From assembly GCA_018266435.1 (NCBI GenBank), contig JAFEAL010000012.1, positions 107,057 to 171,056 on the forward strand: a stretch of 64,000 bases of DNA, read 5' to 3'. A program made the translations under genes and the position numbers. This stretch comes from Bacteroidota bacterium. GTDB lineage: Bacteria; Bacteroidota; Bacteroidia; Cytophagales; Cyclobacteriaceae. Shown here piece by piece: positions 63,666-64,000 of the stretch (position 1 is the stretch's first letter; each line of letters opens with the position of its first letter). Under the pieces are notes generated by a model, which saw only the letters and a list, made by a program, of their open reading frames with translations, had not been told where the DNA came from and ran no database searches.

Positions 63666-64000
63666 GCGTTAGTTTTCAAAAAAACATTTTTTTAAACGGA
63701 GAACTCATTCAAACAAAGGTTTTATTTTTATATAACTTATTGTTTATCAGAATTATGCTGCTTTGTGGATAAATAATCAAAAAACTTTCAATACGTTTTT
63801 TGCAGAAAAAAAGCAGAACATTACCTTTGCACTCCGATTTTGAAAAAATCAGGTTGACGTGGTGAGTTTTAGCCACCAATTTCTTTACAGATGCCACGTG
63901 GCAGAGATTAAGAAAAACGTTCATTGAAAATAGACTAGGTTGATAGCGGGTTAAAGGATTGCCTATACGGGTGATTTTTAGTTGATCTGAGAGAGCAATG
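63666..64000 (+). other. Probable ribosomal RNA operon leader (16S expected just past the right edge)
   Basis: This 335-bp stretch has no gene. It holds a consensus promoter (63800-63829), then a 10-bp palindrome GCCACGTGGC (63893-63902) and a boxA-like GTTCATTGAAAA (63919-63930) of the type found before Bacteroidota 16S genes. The sequence from about 63905 to the edge reads like a 16S leader. The 16S gene itself is not in the window, so the call is an inference. Confidence 0.5.
63800..63829 (+). promoter_or_regulatory. Consensus promoter, probably for an rRNA operon
   Basis: TTG (63800-63802) is followed by exactly 19 nt and then TACCTTTG (63822-63829). This is a full match to TTG-N19-TAnnTTTG, with A-rich sequence around it. 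It starts ~135 nt after the DUF2480 stop. Confidence 0.75.

Noticed and set aside
1..64000. CRISPR arrays, insertion sequences, phage genes, tRNAs
   Set aside because: No regularly spaced repeats, no transposase or integrase motifs, and no cloverleaf-like sequence in the few gaps.

Overview
The window comes from a free-living member of the Bacteroidota, most likely order Cytophagales. Housekeeping proteins (GltB, IF-2, NusA, PurM, ClpC, RnpA) read as Bacteroidota versions. Families largely limited to this phylum are present (DUF5686, DUF4783, DUF2480, WbqC, LolA-fold proteins). Many starts are preceded by the Bacteroidota promoter (TTG, about 19 nt, TAnnTTTG) rather than a strong Shine-Dalgarno. 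I see no insertion sequence, prophage, CRISPR array, integrase or tRNA. Coding density is very high: the only gene-free stretch over 300 bases is at the right edge, and it looks like a ribosomal RNA leader.

Layout. 1-4400: a truncated VPS10/BNR-repeat protein, a LolA-fold protein, a LolC/E-type permease and rbfA on the minus strand, divergent from a multipass membrane protein. 4400-8100: gltD, a lipoprotein glutaminyl-cyclase/M28 enzyme, an LPP20-like lipoprotein and a small orphan. 8100-11850: type III polyketide synthase, UbiA prenyltransferase and long-chain acyl-CoA ligase, a small lipid or meroterpenoid-like locus. 11900-18100: polA with a degenerate proofreading domain, a lipoprotein nucleosidase, a serine hydrolase and an EamA transporter. 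18050-27100: infB, nusA and rimP in one operon with a consensus promoter and leader hairpin, then gltB.

27200-37800: a Gfo/Idh/MocA oxidoreductase, PhoD, a thioredoxin-fold protein, then a tightly packed run (DUF4783, nadC, ECF sigma, anti-sigma, gmk, nadD, DUF5686) joining NAD and guanylate metabolism with a sigma/anti-sigma pair; next a PadR regulator and its membrane partner, with a 30-bp perfect palindrome lying on the PadR promoter. 37900-46850: S9 peptidase, a CBM9-like protein with purM, a YihY/YbgC/MltG operon, and a YciO/WbqC pair. 46900-57000: clpC, an ABC-F ATPase, a second serine hydrolase, an APC permease, a D-aminoacylase-like lipoprotein and an orphan ABC ATPase. 57200-64000: M16 protease, rpmH, rnpA, S41 protease, tsaB, DUF2480 and the putative rRNA leader.

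Most of the window is ordinary core genome. The parts that most repay a second look are the PadR/membrane-protein cassette with its operator, the type III PKS-UbiA-ligase locus, the proofreading-deficient PolA, the structured rimP leader and the probable rRNA promoter at the right edge. All family names are from reading the translations; no database search was possible.
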